A stretch of DNA of 64,000 bases from an uncultured Acidovorax sp. (GCA_913774955.1 CAJYKV010000010.1:123298-187297); one strand, 5' to 3'. Shown: positions 1 to 8,967, counted from the stretch's first letter. Program-made: numbers and translations. Notes: generated from the letters alone by a model not told the origin.

Positions 1-108
1 CTTGGAAACGGCCAGCAGACGCACGCTGTCCGGCGGCCGGCCGGCGGATGCGCAGGCCTGCGCGATGCGGTCCAGCACCTGTTGGAGGTTGTTACCAATC
101 GTCGTCAT
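1..108 (-). CDS. YggS/PLPBP-family pyridoxal-phosphate homeostasis protein, N-terminal part
   Basis: The complement of the first 108 bases reads as 36 uninterrupted codons beginning MTTIGNNLQQVLDRI and ending VRLLAVSK. This is the N-terminal helix and first strand of the YggS/YBL036C family, where the final Lys of the AVSK motif is the PLP-binding residue. The family keeps free PLP in balance. The gene is cut by the window edge. It is divergent from pilT, the common arrangement in beta-proteobacteria. I see no other gene that could explain this stretch, but only 36 residues are visible. Confidence 0.8.
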   Translation of the reverse strand, partial: MTTIGNNLQQVLDRIAQACASAGRPPDSVRLLAVSK

Positions 109-150
109 AATGTTTGCTCTCCAAGCGTACCAAACGACCAAGGGCCTTCC

Positions 151-1194
151 GTGGACATCACCCAACTGCTCGCCTTCAGCGTGAAGAACAAGGCCTCCGA
201 CCTGCATCTCTCCGCAGGCCTGCCGCCGATGATCCGGGTCCACGGCGACGTGCGCCGCATCAACGTCGACGCGCTCGACCACAAGATGGTGCATGCCATG
301 GTGTACGACATCATGAGCGATGCCCAGCGCAAGGTGTACGAAGAGTTCCTCGAGGTCGACTTCTCCTTCGAGATCGAAGGCCTGGCGCGCTTCCGGGTCA
401 ACGCCTTCAACCAGAACCGCGGCGCCGCCGCCGTGTTCCGCACCATCCCGAGCAAGATCCTCACGCTCGAGCAGCTCAACGCACCGCGCATCTTCGCCGA
501 CCTCGCCCTCAAGCCGCGCGGCCTGGTGCTCGTCACCGGCCCCACCGGCTCGGGCAAGTCCACCACGCTCGCGGCCATGGTGAACCACCTCAACGAGACC
601 GAGTACGGGCACATCCTCACGGTGGAAGACCCGATCGAGTTCGTGCACGACTCCAAGAAGTGCCTGATCAACCAGCGCGAGGTCGGGCCGATGACGCTCT
701 CCTTCGCCGCCGCGCTCAAGTCGGCCCTGCGCGAAGACCCGGACGCGATCCTCGTGGGCGAAATGCGCGACCTGGAGACCATCCGCCTCGCGATGACCGC
801 GGCCGAGACGGGCCACCTCGTCTTCGGCACCCTGCACACCTCCAGCGCCGCCAAGACCATCGACCGGATCATCGACGTCTTCCCCGCCGAAGAGAAGGAA
901 ATGGTGCGCGCCATGCTGTCCGAATCGCTGCAGGCCGTGATCTCCCAGACGCTGTGCAAGACCAAGGACGGCCAGGGCCGCGTGGCGGCGCACGAGATCA
1001 TGCTGGGCACCAGCGCCATCCGCAACCTGATCCGCGAGGCCAAGGTGGCGCAGATGTACTCCACCATCCAGACCAGCAGCAGCGTCGGCATGCAGACGCT
1101 CGACCAGAACCTCACCGACCTCGTGCGGCGCAACGTCATCAGCCCCGCCGAGGCGCGCAGCAAGGCCAAGATCCCGGAGAACTTCCCGGGCTGA
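151..1194 (+). CDS. pilT: Type IV pilus retraction ATPase PilT
   Basis: Hexameric ATPase that powers depolymerisation of type IV pili for twitching motility. The protein is 347 aa, the usual PilT length, if translation starts at the GTG at 151 (VDITQLLAFSVKNKASDLHL). Upstream in-frame codons from 82 do not resemble the family. Visible motifs are Walker A GPTGSGKST near residues 130-138, the Asp box, Walker B, the His box around GHLVFGTLHT, and the C-terminal AIRNLIRE motif that is diagnostic for PilT and needed for retraction. It heads a row of three plus-strand genes ending in pilU. Confidence 0.96.
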   Translation: MDITQLLAFSVKNKASDLHLSAGLPPMIRVHGDVRRINVDALDHKMVHAMVYDIMSDAQRKVYEEFLEVDFSFEIEGLARFRVNAFNQNRGAAAVFRTIPSKILTLEQLNAPRIFADLALKPRGLVLVTGPTGSGKSTTLAAMVNHLNETEYGHILTVEDPIEFVHDSKKCLINQREVGPMTLSFAAALKSALREDPDAILVGEMRDLETIRLAMTAAETGHLVFGTLHTSSAAKTIDRIIDVFPAEEKEMVRAMLSESLQAVISQTLCKTKDGQGRVAAHEIMLGTSAIRNLIREAKVAQMYSTIQTSSSVGMQTLDQNLTDLVRRNVISPAEARSKAKIPENFPG

Positions 1195-1280
1195 GGCCCC
1201 ACGGCTTCCTCGGCACCGACGGCAGCCCCCTTCCACACACCGCACGGCCCACCTGACCGCCGCGCGAACCGGAGCATCCC

Positions 1281-1922
1281 ATGAAAGGCATCCTCGGCCT
1301 GCTCAAGGCCAAGTCCCGCGGCGGCGCCAAGTCCAGCGGCGAAGGCGGCAGCGATTCGGTCTTCTTCACCACGGCCTTCGCCGGCCAGGGCGTGGACAGC
1401 TCCATGCTCGTGCCCTGGGAGGCGCGCGCCGTCGAGGTCGCGGCCCAGCGCCTGCCCGCCAGCCGCGGCGGCAAGCTGCTGCAGGCGCTCTGGTCGAAGG
1501 ACCGCTACATGGCGCACCTGGACGCCTCCGCCGTCGAGCGCATGGAGCGCTTCTTCCAGTTCGCGTCCGTGCCCGCCGACCGCGACGTGATCCGCCAGGA
1601 CGAATACGGCAACTTCATGGTCGTGCTGCTCACCGGCACCATCGCCGTCGACCGCGTGCAGCCCTGGGGCGAGCACCTGCGGCTCGCCGAAACGCGCCCC
1701 GGCGACATCCTGGGCGAGATGTCGCTGCTCGACAGCGGCATCCGCTTCTCCGCCTGCACCACGCTCACCGACTGCGAGATCGCGGTGCTGAGCGCCGAGG
1801 CCCTCGACGACATGATGGCCCGGGACCCGCAGCTGGCCGCCAGCCTCGTCGCGCTGCTCGCCCGCAAGCTCTCGCAGCGCCTGCGCGTGGTCAGCGCCCG
1901 CCTGAGCGACAGCCAGCGCTGA
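1281..1922 (+). CDS. Cyclic nucleotide-binding (CNB) domain protein between pilT and pilU
   Basis: A 213-aa protein with an N-terminal segment of about 75 residues followed by one Crp-like CNB beta-barrel (about residues 85-190). A phosphate-binding-cassette-like stretch reads GEMSLLDSGIRFSACTT, with Gly-Glu and an Arg in the expected places. There is no HTH, so it is not a Crp-type regulator. The ATG at 1281 follows a CCGGAG ribosome site. Lying between two retraction ATPase genes with short gaps, it probably senses a nucleotide signal for pilus function; that role is inferred from position only. Confidence 0.85.
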   Translation: MKGILGLLKAKSRGGAKSSGEGGSDSVFFTTAFAGQGVDSSMLVPWEARAVEVAAQRLPASRGGKLLQALWSKDRYMAHLDASAVERMERFFQFASVPADRDVIRQDEYGNFMVVLLTGTIAVDRVQPWGEHLRLAETRPGDILGEMSLLDSGIRFSACTTLTDCEIAVLSAEALDDMMARDPQLAASLVALLARKLSQRLRVVSARLSDSQR

Positions 1923-1949
1923 CACGCCGCGCACCGACCGGAGCATTGA

Positions 1950-3086
1950 ATGGAACGCGATCAGGCCAGCAAATTCATCAACGACCTGCTCAAGCTCATG
2001 GTGGGCCGGGGCGGCAGCGACCTCTTCATCACCGCGGAATTTCCGCCCGCCATCAAGGTGGACGGCAAGGTCACCAAGGTCTCCCCCCAGCCGCTCACGC
2101 CGTCGCACACCCTGACCCTGGCGCGCGCCATCATGAGCGACAAGCAGGTGGCGGATTTCGAGCGCACCAAGGAGTGCAACTTCGCCATCTCCCCCGCGGG
2201 CATCGGCCGCTTCCGCGTGAACGCCTTCATCCAGCAGGGCCGCGTCGGCATGGTGCTGCGGACCATCCCGCTCACGCTGCCCACCATCGACGGGCTCGGC
2301 GTGCCGCAGGTGCTCAAGGAGATCACCATGGCCAAGCGCGGGCTGTGCATCCTCGTGGGTGCCACCGGCTCGGGCAAATCGACCACCCTCGCGGCCATGG
2401 TCGACTGGCGCAACGAGAACTCCTTCGGCCACATCATCACCGTCGAAGACCCGATCGAATTCGTGCACCCGCACAAGAACTGCGTCGTCACGCAGCGCGA
2501 GGTGGGCCTCGATACCGACAGCTGGGAGGCAGCCCTCAAGAACACGTTGCGCCAAGCCCCGGACGTGATCCTCATGGGCGAGATCCGCGACCGCGAGACC
2601 ATGGACCACGCCATCGCCTTCTCCGAGACCGGCCACCTCTGCCTCGCCACGCTGCACGCCAACAGCGCCAACCAGGCGCTGGACCGGATCGTCAACTTCT
2701 TCCCCGAGGAACGCCACACGCAGCTGCTCATGGACCTGTCGCTCAACCTGCGCGCCATGGTGTCGCAGCGCCTCATCCCCCGGCAGGACGGCAAGGGCCG
2801 TGCCGCGGCGGTGGAAGTCATGCTCAACACGCCGCTGATCGCCGACCTGATCTTCAAGGGCGAGGTCGTCGAGATCAAGGAGATCATGAAGAAGAGCCGC
2901 AACCTCGGCATGCAGACCTTCGACCAGTCGCTGTTCGATCTCTTCGAGGCCAACGTCATCAGCTACGAAGACGCCCTGCGCAACGCCGACTCGCTCAACG
3001 ACCTGCGCCTGCAGATCAAGCTCGGCAGCCAGCGCGCGCGCAGCACCGACCTGTCGTCAGGCACCGAGCACTTCGCCATCGTCTGA
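1950..3086 (+). CDS. pilU: Type IV pilus retraction ATPase PilU
   Basis: PilT-dependent accessory retraction ATPase, 378 aa (MERDQASKFINDLLKLM). Walker A reads GATGSGKST, followed by ENSFGHIITVEDPIEF and the ETGHLCLATLHA His box. The PilT AIRNLIRE motif is replaced by PLIADLIFKGEVVEIKEIM, as expected for PilU. The C-terminal tail after about residue 345 is the family extension. ATG at 1950 follows CCGGAG at 1939-1944. It lies 27 bases after the CNB gene and is likely cotranscribed with pilT. Confidence 0.96.
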   Translation: MERDQASKFINDLLKLMVGRGGSDLFITAEFPPAIKVDGKVTKVSPQPLTPSHTLTLARAIMSDKQVADFERTKECNFAISPAGIGRFRVNAFIQQGRVGMVLRTIPLTLPTIDGLGVPQVLKEITMAKRGLCILVGATGSGKSTTLAAMVDWRNENSFGHIITVEDPIEFVHPHKNCVVTQREVGLDTDSWEAALKNTLRQAPDVILMGEIRDRETMDHAIAFSETGHLCLATLHANSANQALDRIVNFFPEERHTQLLMDLSLNLRAMVSQRLIPRQDGKGRAAAVEVMLNTPLIADLIFKGEVVEIKEIMKKSRNLGMQTFDQSLFDLFEANVISYEDALRNADSLNDLRLQIKLGSQRARSTDLSSGTEHFAIV

Positions 3087-3172
3087 CGCCATCCCTCCAC
3101 GCCGCGCCCGCCGCGACCCGGCGGGCGCCGTCTTTTCCACCGTCCACCGCAACCGACAGGAGACCCGACCCC

Positions 3173-4111
3173 ATGCCATCCAGTACCGCCCCGCGCAGCT
3201 ACGACGCCCTCCCCTCGCGCAAGGTCGCCTTCCTGGGCCTGGGCGTCATGGGCCATCCGATGGCGGGGCATCTGGCGCTCGCCGGGCACCAGGTCACCGT
3301 CTACAACCGCACCGCCGCCAAGGCCTCCGCCTGGTGCGAGGAATTCGCCCAGGCGGCCGGCGCCCGCCATGCGGCCACGCCGCGCGAGGCCGCCCAGGGC
3401 GCGGACATCGTGTTCTGCTGCGTGGGCAACGACGACGACCTGCGATCGGTCGTGCTCGGCGCCGACGGAGCCTTCGCCGGCATGCAGCCCGGCGCGGTCT
3501 TCGTGGACCACACCACCGCCTCGGCCGAAGTCGCACGCGAATTGGCCCAGGCCGCGCGCACGCTCGGCCTGCGCTTCATCGATGCGCCCGTCTCCGGAGG
3601 CCAGGCCGGTGCGCAGAACGGGCAGCTCACCGTCATGTGCGGCGGCGATGCCGACGCCTTCGACCAGGTGCGCCCCGTGGCGATGGCGTTCTCCCGCGCC
3701 TTCACGCGCATCGGCGACAGCGGAGCCGGCCAGCTCGCCAAGATGGTCAACCAGATCTGCATCGCCGGCATCGTCCAGGGCCTCTCGGAAGCCATCGCCT
3801 TCGGCCAGCATGCGGGCCTGGACATGCCGCTCGTGCTCGACGTGATCGGCAAGGGCGCCGCCCAGAGCTGGCAGATGGACAACCGCGGCAAGACCATGGT
3901 GGAGGGCCGCTTCGACTTCGGCTTCGCCGTCGACTGGATGCGCAAGGATCTGGGCCTGGTGCTGGATGAGGCCCACCGCAACGGCGCCCGCCTGCCCCTC
4001 ACCGCCCTGGTCGACCAGTTCTACGCCGACGTCCAGCAGTCCGGCGGCGCGCGCTGGGACACCTCCAGCCTCATCACCCGCCTGGGCGTGAAAAAGCCGC
4101 AGAACGGCTGA
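3173..4111 (+). CDS. Beta-hydroxyacid dehydrogenase (3-hydroxyisobutyrate dehydrogenase family)
   Basis: A 312-aa oxidoreductase with the N-terminal Rossmann motif GLGVMGHPMAGHLALAGH, the substrate motif DAPVSGGQAGAQNG and the catalytic-Lys helix GAGQLAKMVNQ. The residues after strand 2 read NRT, a pattern usually linked with NADPH rather than NADH. It may therefore act as a glyoxylate/succinic-semialdehyde or tartronate-semialdehyde reductase, but the substrate cannot be settled from sequence. The ATG at 3173 is preceded by ACAGGAGA. It follows pilU by 86 bases and ends at a strong terminator. Confidence 0.88.
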   Translation: MPSSTAPRSYDALPSRKVAFLGLGVMGHPMAGHLALAGHQVTVYNRTAAKASAWCEEFAQAAGARHAATPREAAQGADIVFCCVGNDDDLRSVVLGADGAFAGMQPGAVFVDHTTASAEVARELAQAARTLGLRFIDAPVSGGQAGAQNGQLTVMCGGDADAFDQVRPVAMAFSRAFTRIGDSGAGQLAKMVNQICIAGIVQGLSEAIAFGQHAGLDMPLVLDVIGKGAAQSWQMDNRGKTMVEGRFDFGFAVDWMRKDLGLVLDEAHRNGARLPLTALVDQFYADVQQSGGARWDTSSLITRLGVKKPQNG

Positions 4112-4113
4112 AT

Positions 4114-4153
4114 GGCAGCACGGAGCGGCGCAGCCGCTCCGTGCTGCCTTTTA
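4114..4153. terminator. Bidirectional rho-independent terminator
   Basis: A perfect 15-bp inverted repeat (arms 4114-4128 and 4134-4148, 5-base loop) is followed by TTTTA. It sits between the converging dehydrogenase gene and dolP, and the T run overlaps the dolP stop codon, so it clearly serves the plus-strand transcript. On the minus strand the A/T run is poor, so termination of dolP there is less certain. Confidence 0.85.
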
Positions 4154-4807
4154 CTTGCTGTCCGTGGTGACCGGCGCAGGGCGCGGCTGCTGCGAGAACC
4201 CGCGCGCCAGCTCCTGCTCGGAAACGATCTCGAATACGCGCACGACCTTGCGCACGTCGTTCACGCCGCGCGCGATGTCCGTGGCGCGGTCGGCCTCGCG
4301 CTGGGTGACGCGGCCCATCAGGTAGACGGTGTTGCGCTCCGTCACGACCTTGAAGGCCGTCGCGAAGAGGTCCTTGGCGTCCACCAGGCTCGCGCGCACC
4401 TTGCCCGTGATGAGCGTGTCGTTGGCGCGCTGCGACAGCGTGCTGGCCGACATCACGGCGATGTCGTTCACCACCGAGCGCACGTTCTCCACCGCCAGCA
4501 CCGTCTGCTCCACGCGCTCCTTGTCCTGCTGCGAAGGCACCTCGCCCGTCAGCAGCACCTGCCGGTTGTAGCTCGTGACGTTGACGTGCACCCGGTCGCC
4601 GAAGGTGTCGCGCAGCCGGTTGGCCGTGCGCAGCTCGATGCCTTCGTCCTCCACCTGGGAGCCCGTGGTGCGCCGGTCGGCGGCCATCATGGTGCCCACG
4701 GCCGCGCCGCCGATCAAGAGGGGCGCGCAAGCCGACAGCACGGTGCCCAGCGCGATGGCGGTCAGCACGGTGCCAGTCGTGCGGCGGGTCAAGGTCCGGA
4801 AAGTCAT
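4151..4807 (-). CDS. dolP: BON-domain outer-membrane lipoprotein DolP (YraP)
   Basis: A 218-aa lipoprotein with two BON domains. The N-terminal signal ends in the lipobox LSAC, placing the lipidated Cys at residue 27. The BON modules span roughly residues 50-120 (RLRDTFGDRVHVNV...VNDIAVM) and 125-195 (NDTLITGKVRASL...VFEIVSE). DolP binds anionic phospholipids and supports outer-membrane integrity in other proteobacteria. Its start overlaps the end of diaA by four bases, so the two are translationally coupled. Order yraN-diaA-dolP, divergent from rsmI, matches enterobacteria apart from the missing lpoA. Confidence 0.92.
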   Translation of the reverse strand: MTFRTLTRRTTGTVLTAIALGTVLSACAPLLIGGAAVGTMMAADRRTTGSQVEDEGIELRTANRLRDTFGDRVHVNVTSYNRQVLLTGEVPSQQDKERVEQTVLAVENVRSVVNDIAVMSASTLSQRANDTLITGKVRASLVDAKDLFATAFKVVTERNTVYLMGRVTQREADRATDIARGVNDVRKVVRVFEIVSEQELARGFSQQPRPAPVTTDSK

Positions 4808-5406
4808 AGCGGTATCTCCTGTTCACCAAGTAATTGGGCATCGACGCCGTCGCACAGGCAGTGCAGCACCAGCGCATGCACCTCGCGCACGCGGGCGGCA
4901 CGGTCGTGGGGCACGCCGATCAGCACGTCGGTCTCGCGCAGCATGCCGGCCAGCGCGCCGCCGGCCCGCCCCGTGAGGGCGATCACCGTCATGTCGCGCT
5001 CGTGGGCGGCCTGCGCGGCCTCGACCAGCGCGGCATCCGTGCCGGCGCTGCCGTCCGTCACCGCCAGCAGCACGTCGCCGGCCTGGCCGAGCGCCCGCAC
5101 CTGCCGGGCCAGCACCTGGGCGTCGCCGCCCGGCGTGCCCGGGGCGGACCACAGCGCGTCGGGCTCCAGCGCGATGGCCGCGAGCTCGGGGCGCTCCCGT
5201 TCGAAGCCGGCCACGCAGAGCGCGGCGAACTGCCGCGCCTGCCCCGACGCCGCGCCGCTGCCGCAGGCCAACACCTTGGCCCCGCTGGTGACGCACGCGA
5301 GGACGGCCTGCACGGCGGCCTCGATGGGTTGGCTGAGAAGCTGCGCGGCCTGGTACTTGAGGTCCGCGCTGTCGATGAAATGCTGTTGGATGCGTTGCTC
5401 GAGCAT
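4804..5406 (-). CDS. diaA: SIS-domain protein DiaA/GmhA family
   Basis: A 200-aa phosphosugar-isomerase-fold protein with a SIS domain (ACGSGAASGQARQFAAL near residue 45; VLLAVTDGSAGTDAALVEA near residue 115). In E. coli DiaA binds DnaA and times replication start, while GmhA homologues isomerise sedoheptulose-7-phosphate. The yraN-diaA-dolP neighbourhood favours DiaA. It overlaps dolP by four bases. The first TTCG-like glycine loop reads CGSGAASG rather than the canonical CGNGGS, so enzymatic activity should not be assumed. Confidence 0.85.
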   Translation of the reverse strand: MLEQRIQQHFIDSADLKYQAAQLLSQPIEAAVQAVLACVTSGAKVLACGSGAASGQARQFAALCVAGFERERPELAAIALEPDALWSAPGTPGGDAQVLARQVRALGQAGDVLLAVTDGSAGTDAALVEAAQAAHERDMTVIALTGRAGGALAGMLRETDVLIGVPHDRAARVREVHALVLHCLCDGVDAQLLGEQEIPL

Positions 5407-5478
5407 GAAGGCCGATGATACCCGCCGGGGGTGGCAGCGAAGGTAGCAAAGGGTTGGCGGGCCGGAGGGTTGGCCGGC

Positions 5479-5886
5479 CTACCCGGCGTCGAACGCCGCC
5501 TTCACCCACCGCACCGCGTCCGCCTCCACCAGCACGGCATCGAACCGGCATGGCGGCAGCGACGGCCAGCGCAGCAGGTAGTGCCGCGCGGCGAACACGA
5601 TGCGCCGCTGCTTCGCCGCGCCGATGCTCGCGCCGGCCCCTCCGAAGGCCGCGCTGGCCCGGCTGCGCACCTCCACGAACACCAGCGTGCCGTCGCGGTC
5701 GCGCAGTATCAGGTCGATCTCACCGCCGCCGCGGCCCGGCGTCCGATAATTGCGCGTGAGCAGCCGCAGCCCGGCCGCCTGCAGATGCGCCAGCGCCCGG
5801 TCCTCCGCGGCCATGCCCGCGGCCCGCGTCGTCGTCTTCCGCGCGGCCCCTCCCGGGCCGGGCGTCTTCTTTTCAAGGATTCCCAT
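5479..5886 (-). CDS. yraN: YraN/UPF0102 family nuclease-like protein
   Basis: A 135-aa protein with the UPF0102 restriction-endonuclease-like core: AAEDRALAHLQ, LLTRNYRT, the conserved GGEIDLI and VFVEVRSR strands with the acidic and basic residues of a D-x(n)-E-x-K-like site (R replaces K). Biochemical role is uncertain. The start at 5886-5884 has a GAGG site inside rsmI and gives MGILEKK; it shares one base with the rsmI TTG. The upstream open frame to 5961 lies inside rsmI and is not family-like. Confidence 0.9.
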   Translation of the reverse strand: MGILEKKTPGPGGAARKTTTRAAGMAAEDRALAHLQAAGLRLLTRNYRTPGRGGGEIDLILRDRDGTLVFVEVRSRASAAFGGAGASIGAAKQRRIVFAARHYLLRWPSLPPCRFDAVLVEADAVRWVKAAFDAG

Positions 5887-6854
5887 TGAGCGCCTCTTTC
5901 GCCTCCGCCCTGTCCGCCGCGCGCGACGCGGCCGCAGCGCAGCATTATCCGCAGGGCGCACTCTACGTCGTCGCCACGCCGATCGGCAACCTCGCGGACA
6001 TCACCCTGCGCGCCCTGCACGTGCTGCAATTGGCCGACGTCATCGCCTGCGAGGACACGCGCCACACCCAGGCGCTGCTGCGCGCCTACGGCATCGACAA
6101 GGCGCAGGGCCAATGCATGGCCGTGCACCAGCACAACGAGGCGGAAGCGGCACAGGCCGTCGTGCAGCGGCTGCAGCAGGGTGAACGCATCGCCTACGTG
6201 AGCGACGCCGGCACACCCGGCGTCAGCGATCCGGGCGCGCGCCTCGTCGCCGCCGTGCAGGCGGCCGGCCTGCGTGCGCTGCCGCTGCCCGGCGCGAGCA
6301 GCGTCACCGCCGCGCTCAGCGTGGCCGGCGCCCTGGCCGCGGGCCCCGCCGCCCACCAGCCGCTGGCCGGCGGCTTCCTGTTCGCGGGCTTCCTGCCCAC
6401 GCGCTCCGCGGAGCGCCACACCGCCGTCCAGGCGCTCGCCGCCGAACACCGCTGCACCGTGCTGCTGGAAGCCCCGCACCGCATCACCGAACTGGCCGCC
6501 GCGCTGGCGCCCCTGGGCGAGCGGCCGGTCACCCTGGCACGGGAGATCACCAAACAATTCGAAGAGATCGCCACCCTGCCCGCGCACGCGCTGGCGGACT
6601 GGCTGCAGGCCGAGGGCACCTCGCGCACCCGTGGCGAATTCGTGGTGGTCGTGCATCCCGCCCCCGCGCCCGAGGGCGATGCCTCGCCCGCCACCGCCGC
6701 CGGTCTGCGCGCCCTGCGCCTGCTGCTGGCCGAGCTGCCCGTGAAAACCGCCGTGCGCCTCGCTGCCGAGATCAGCGGAGCGCCGCGCAATACGCTCTAC
6801 GACGCGGCGCTGGCGATGAAGAAAGAGAACGGCCAGGAGGACGACGCCGGCTGA
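5886..6854 (+). CDS. rsmI: 16S rRNA (cytidine-1402-2'-O)-methyltransferase RsmI
   Basis: SAM-dependent methyltransferase of the tetrapyrrole-methylase fold, 322 aa. The diagnostic N-terminal motif LYVVATPIGNLADITLRAL appears near residue 26, followed by EDTRHT and VSDAGTPGVSDPG. Translation most likely starts at TTG 5886, because AAGGA at 5875-5879 sits six bases upstream and the extra 20 residues match the family length. The start codon overlaps that of yraN on the other strand, so each gene carries its ribosome site within the other. Confidence 0.93.
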   Translation: MSASFASALSAARDAAAAQHYPQGALYVVATPIGNLADITLRALHVLQLADVIACEDTRHTQALLRAYGIDKAQGQCMAVHQHNEAEAAQAVVQRLQQGERIAYVSDAGTPGVSDPGARLVAAVQAAGLRALPLPGASSVTAALSVAGALAAGPAAHQPLAGGFLFAGFLPTRSAERHTAVQALAAEHRCTVLLEAPHRITELAAALAPLGERPVTLAREITKQFEEIATLPAHALADWLQAEGTSRTRGEFVVVVHPAPAPEGDASPATAAGLRALRLLLAELPVKTAVRLAAEISGAPRNTLYDAALAMKKENGQEDDAG

Positions 6855-7026
6855 CCGCTGTCGGCCAGCAGGCGCGCGTCGTCACGCAGACCCGTGGCCG
6901 GCGCCGCGCCACCTCACCGGCCCACACGCGCCAGCGAAGCGGTTCTGGCTAGGCGCCGCATCGCAGGCAGTACGCGCAGTACGACAAGATGCGGCAACGA
7001 CGCCAGAAGGGTCGTGTCAGCCGCTC

Positions 7027-8277
7027 TCAGTGCCGGACCGTGTAGGCCAGCCCCGCAGCCACGCCGCCGAACAGATCGCCCTCGACCTGCGGCACACCCG
7101 GGAACGCCACGGCCAGCGCATCGCGCAGCGGCTTCAGCGCTGACGAGCCGCCGGTGAGGTAGAGAGCATCCACGCCCCGCCCCCCGAGATCGGCCGCGGC
7201 CAGGCACTCCGCCGCACAGCGCACCACCTCCTGCAGAGGCGCCTGCAGATCGGCCGCGAGCGCCTCCGGAGTGATCCGCGCGTCGAGCCCGCGCTCCAGC
7301 CAGCCGAGCGGCAGCACCGCCGGCGCGCCCGCGCTCGACACCTCGATCTTCGCCTGCTCCACGCTTTGCGCCAGCCGGTGGCCCCAGCGCTCCGATAGCA
7401 CCCGCATCAGCCGGTCGTGCAGTTGCGCATCGCGGTAATCCGACCGCAGCCCCTTCGCTTCCGCCAGCGCCTTGGGGCTGTACAGCCACTGGATCAGGTG
7501 CCATGTCGAGAGGTCGTAGAACACCCGGCTGGGCACCTCGCGCCCGGACGGCCCGTGGTGCCCCAGGCCGAGCAGCGGCATCACGTGCGCGCGGCTCAGC
7601 CGCTGGTCGAAGTCCGTGCCGCCCAGGTGCACGCCGGCCGTGGCCAGCACGTCGCCGCTGCGGTCCGCCCGCTGCGCGCGCTCCGGGCCCAGCAGCACCA
7701 CGGTGAAATCGGAAGTGCCGCCGCCGATGTCCACCACCAGCACCCGCGTCTCGCGGTCCACGCGCTGCTCGTAATCCAGCGCGGCGGCGATCGGTTCGAG
7801 CTGGAAGGCGATGTCCGTGAAGCCCGCCATTTCGGCGGCCCGCTGCAGGGCGCCTTCCGCGAGCGCATCGCGCTTCGGATCGCCGTCCACGAAATGCACC
7901 GGCCGCCCGAGCACGACGCGCGTGGGCGCTTCGCCCACCACCGCCTGGGCACGGCGGGCCAGCATGCGCAGGAACAGCGCGATGATGTCCTGGTAGCTCA
8001 TGAGCGTGCCCTGCACCGCCGTCTTTTCTTCGAGCAGCGCGCTGCCCAGCAGGCTCTTGAGCGACCGCATCAGCCGCCCTTCGGTGCCTGCCAGGTACTG
8101 GGCGATCGCATCCCGGCCCACGTGCGTGCACGACTCCTCGGTGTTGAAGAACATCGCCGTCGGCAGCGTGTGGTGCGCGTCTTCCACGGGCACCATCTGC
8201 GCCGGTTCACCCTCCCGCCGGACCGCCATCGCGGAATTGGAAGTGCCGAAATCGATGCCGAGGGTCAACGGGCGCAT
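7027..8277 (-). CDS. Hsp70/DnaK-family chaperone-like protein (YegD type)
   Basis: A 416-aa actin-fold ATPase starting MRPLTLGIDFGTSNSAMA, with the phosphate-1 motif, LEPIAAALDYE, the phosphate-2 region VLVVDIGGGTSDFTVV and the adenosine motif YLTGGSSALKPL. It lacks the DnaK substrate-binding and lid domains, as in YegD. The ATG at 8275-8277 is chosen because the family motif begins at residue 5; the longer frame to 8430 runs through the terminator region. The gene stands alone, downstream of the ribosomal block terminator. Confidence 0.88.
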   Translation of the reverse strand: MRPLTLGIDFGTSNSAMAVRREGEPAQMVPVEDAHHTLPTAMFFNTEESCTHVGRDAIAQYLAGTEGRLMRSLKSLLGSALLEEKTAVQGTLMSYQDIIALFLRMLARRAQAVVGEAPTRVVLGRPVHFVDGDPKRDALAEGALQRAAEMAGFTDIAFQLEPIAAALDYEQRVDRETRVLVVDIGGGTSDFTVVLLGPERAQRADRSGDVLATAGVHLGGTDFDQRLSRAHVMPLLGLGHHGPSGREVPSRVFYDLSTWHLIQWLYSPKALAEAKGLRSDYRDAQLHDRLMRVLSERWGHRLAQSVEQAKIEVSSAGAPAVLPLGWLERGLDARITPEALAADLQAPLQEVVRCAAECLAAADLGGRGVDALYLTGGSSALKPLRDALAVAFPGVPQVEGDLFGGVAAGLAYTVRH

Positions 8278-8420
8278 GGGAGAACAGCGAAAACTGGTGG
8301 AGGAAACGAAACAGGACGGCAGCGGTGCACCGCAGAAAGCTATCCGCCGACAGGCGGCATCACCTCGGGGGCCGAGCAGGTGCGTCGGCACGACGCTGCG
8401 CACGGAGAGCACAAAAACAA

Positions 8421-8448
8421 AAACGCCCACTGTTCAGTGGGCGTTTTT
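8421..8448 (-). terminator. Terminator after the ribosomal/tRNA transcript
   Basis: An inverted repeat (aaacgcccac ... gtgggcgttt) with a short loop is flanked on the left by an A-rich run (8412-8423) and on the right by TTTTT (8443-8447). Read on the minus strand it ends the tRNA-fMet transcript and separates it from the Hsp70-like gene. The symmetric A and T runs would let it work in both directions. Confidence 0.85.
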
Positions 8449-8467
8449 GAAGTGCAGGGCACCTATT

Positions 8468-8544
<77 letters not shown>

Positions 8545-8562
8545 GTAGAAATGAATTATAGC

Positions 8563-8967
8563 TTACTTTGCGGCGTCTGCGGAAGAATCTGCAGAAGTTT
8601 CGGCGACTTCCGGACGCTCCACGAATTCCACGTAGGCCATGGGTGCGTTGTCGCCCACGCGGTAACCCATCTTCAGGATGCGGGTGTAGCCGCCCGGACG
8701 GGCCTTGAACAGCGGGCCGAGCACGTTGAACAGCTTGGTCACGCTGTCACGGTCACGCAGGCGGTCGAAGGCCAGGCGGCGGTTCGCCACGGTGTCTTCC
8801 TTGGCCAGGGTGATCATGGGCTCGATCACGCGGCGCAGTTCCTTGGCCTTGGGGACCGTGGTCTTGATGGCCTCGTGCTCGATGAGCGAGTTCATCATGT
8901 TCTGCAGCATCGCGAGGCGGTGCGAGCTGGTGCGGTTGAGTTTGCGAAGGCCGTGTCCGTGGCGCAT
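8563..8967 (-). CDS. rplQ: 50S ribosomal protein L17
   Basis: The 134-aa protein starts [20 protein letters not shown], the universal L17 opening, and has the usual bacterial core plus an Ala/Ser-rich tail ([12 protein letters not shown]). It is the last protein gene of the alpha block, 102 bases after rpoA, and is followed by the initiator tRNA gene. Confidence 0.98.
   Translation of the reverse strand: MRHGHGLRKLNRTSSHRLAMLQNMMNSLIEHEAIKTTVPKAKELRRVIEPMITLAKEDTVANRRLAFDRLRDRDSVTKLFNVLGPLFKARPGGYTRILKMGYRVGDNAPMAYVEFVERPEVAETSADSSADAAK

Noticed and set aside
105..2717. 870-aa minus-strand open frame under pilT and pilU
   Set aside because: It is a high-GC antisense shadow: Gly/Ala/Arg/His-rich, no start signal, no family motif, and it spans three well-supported plus-strand genes.
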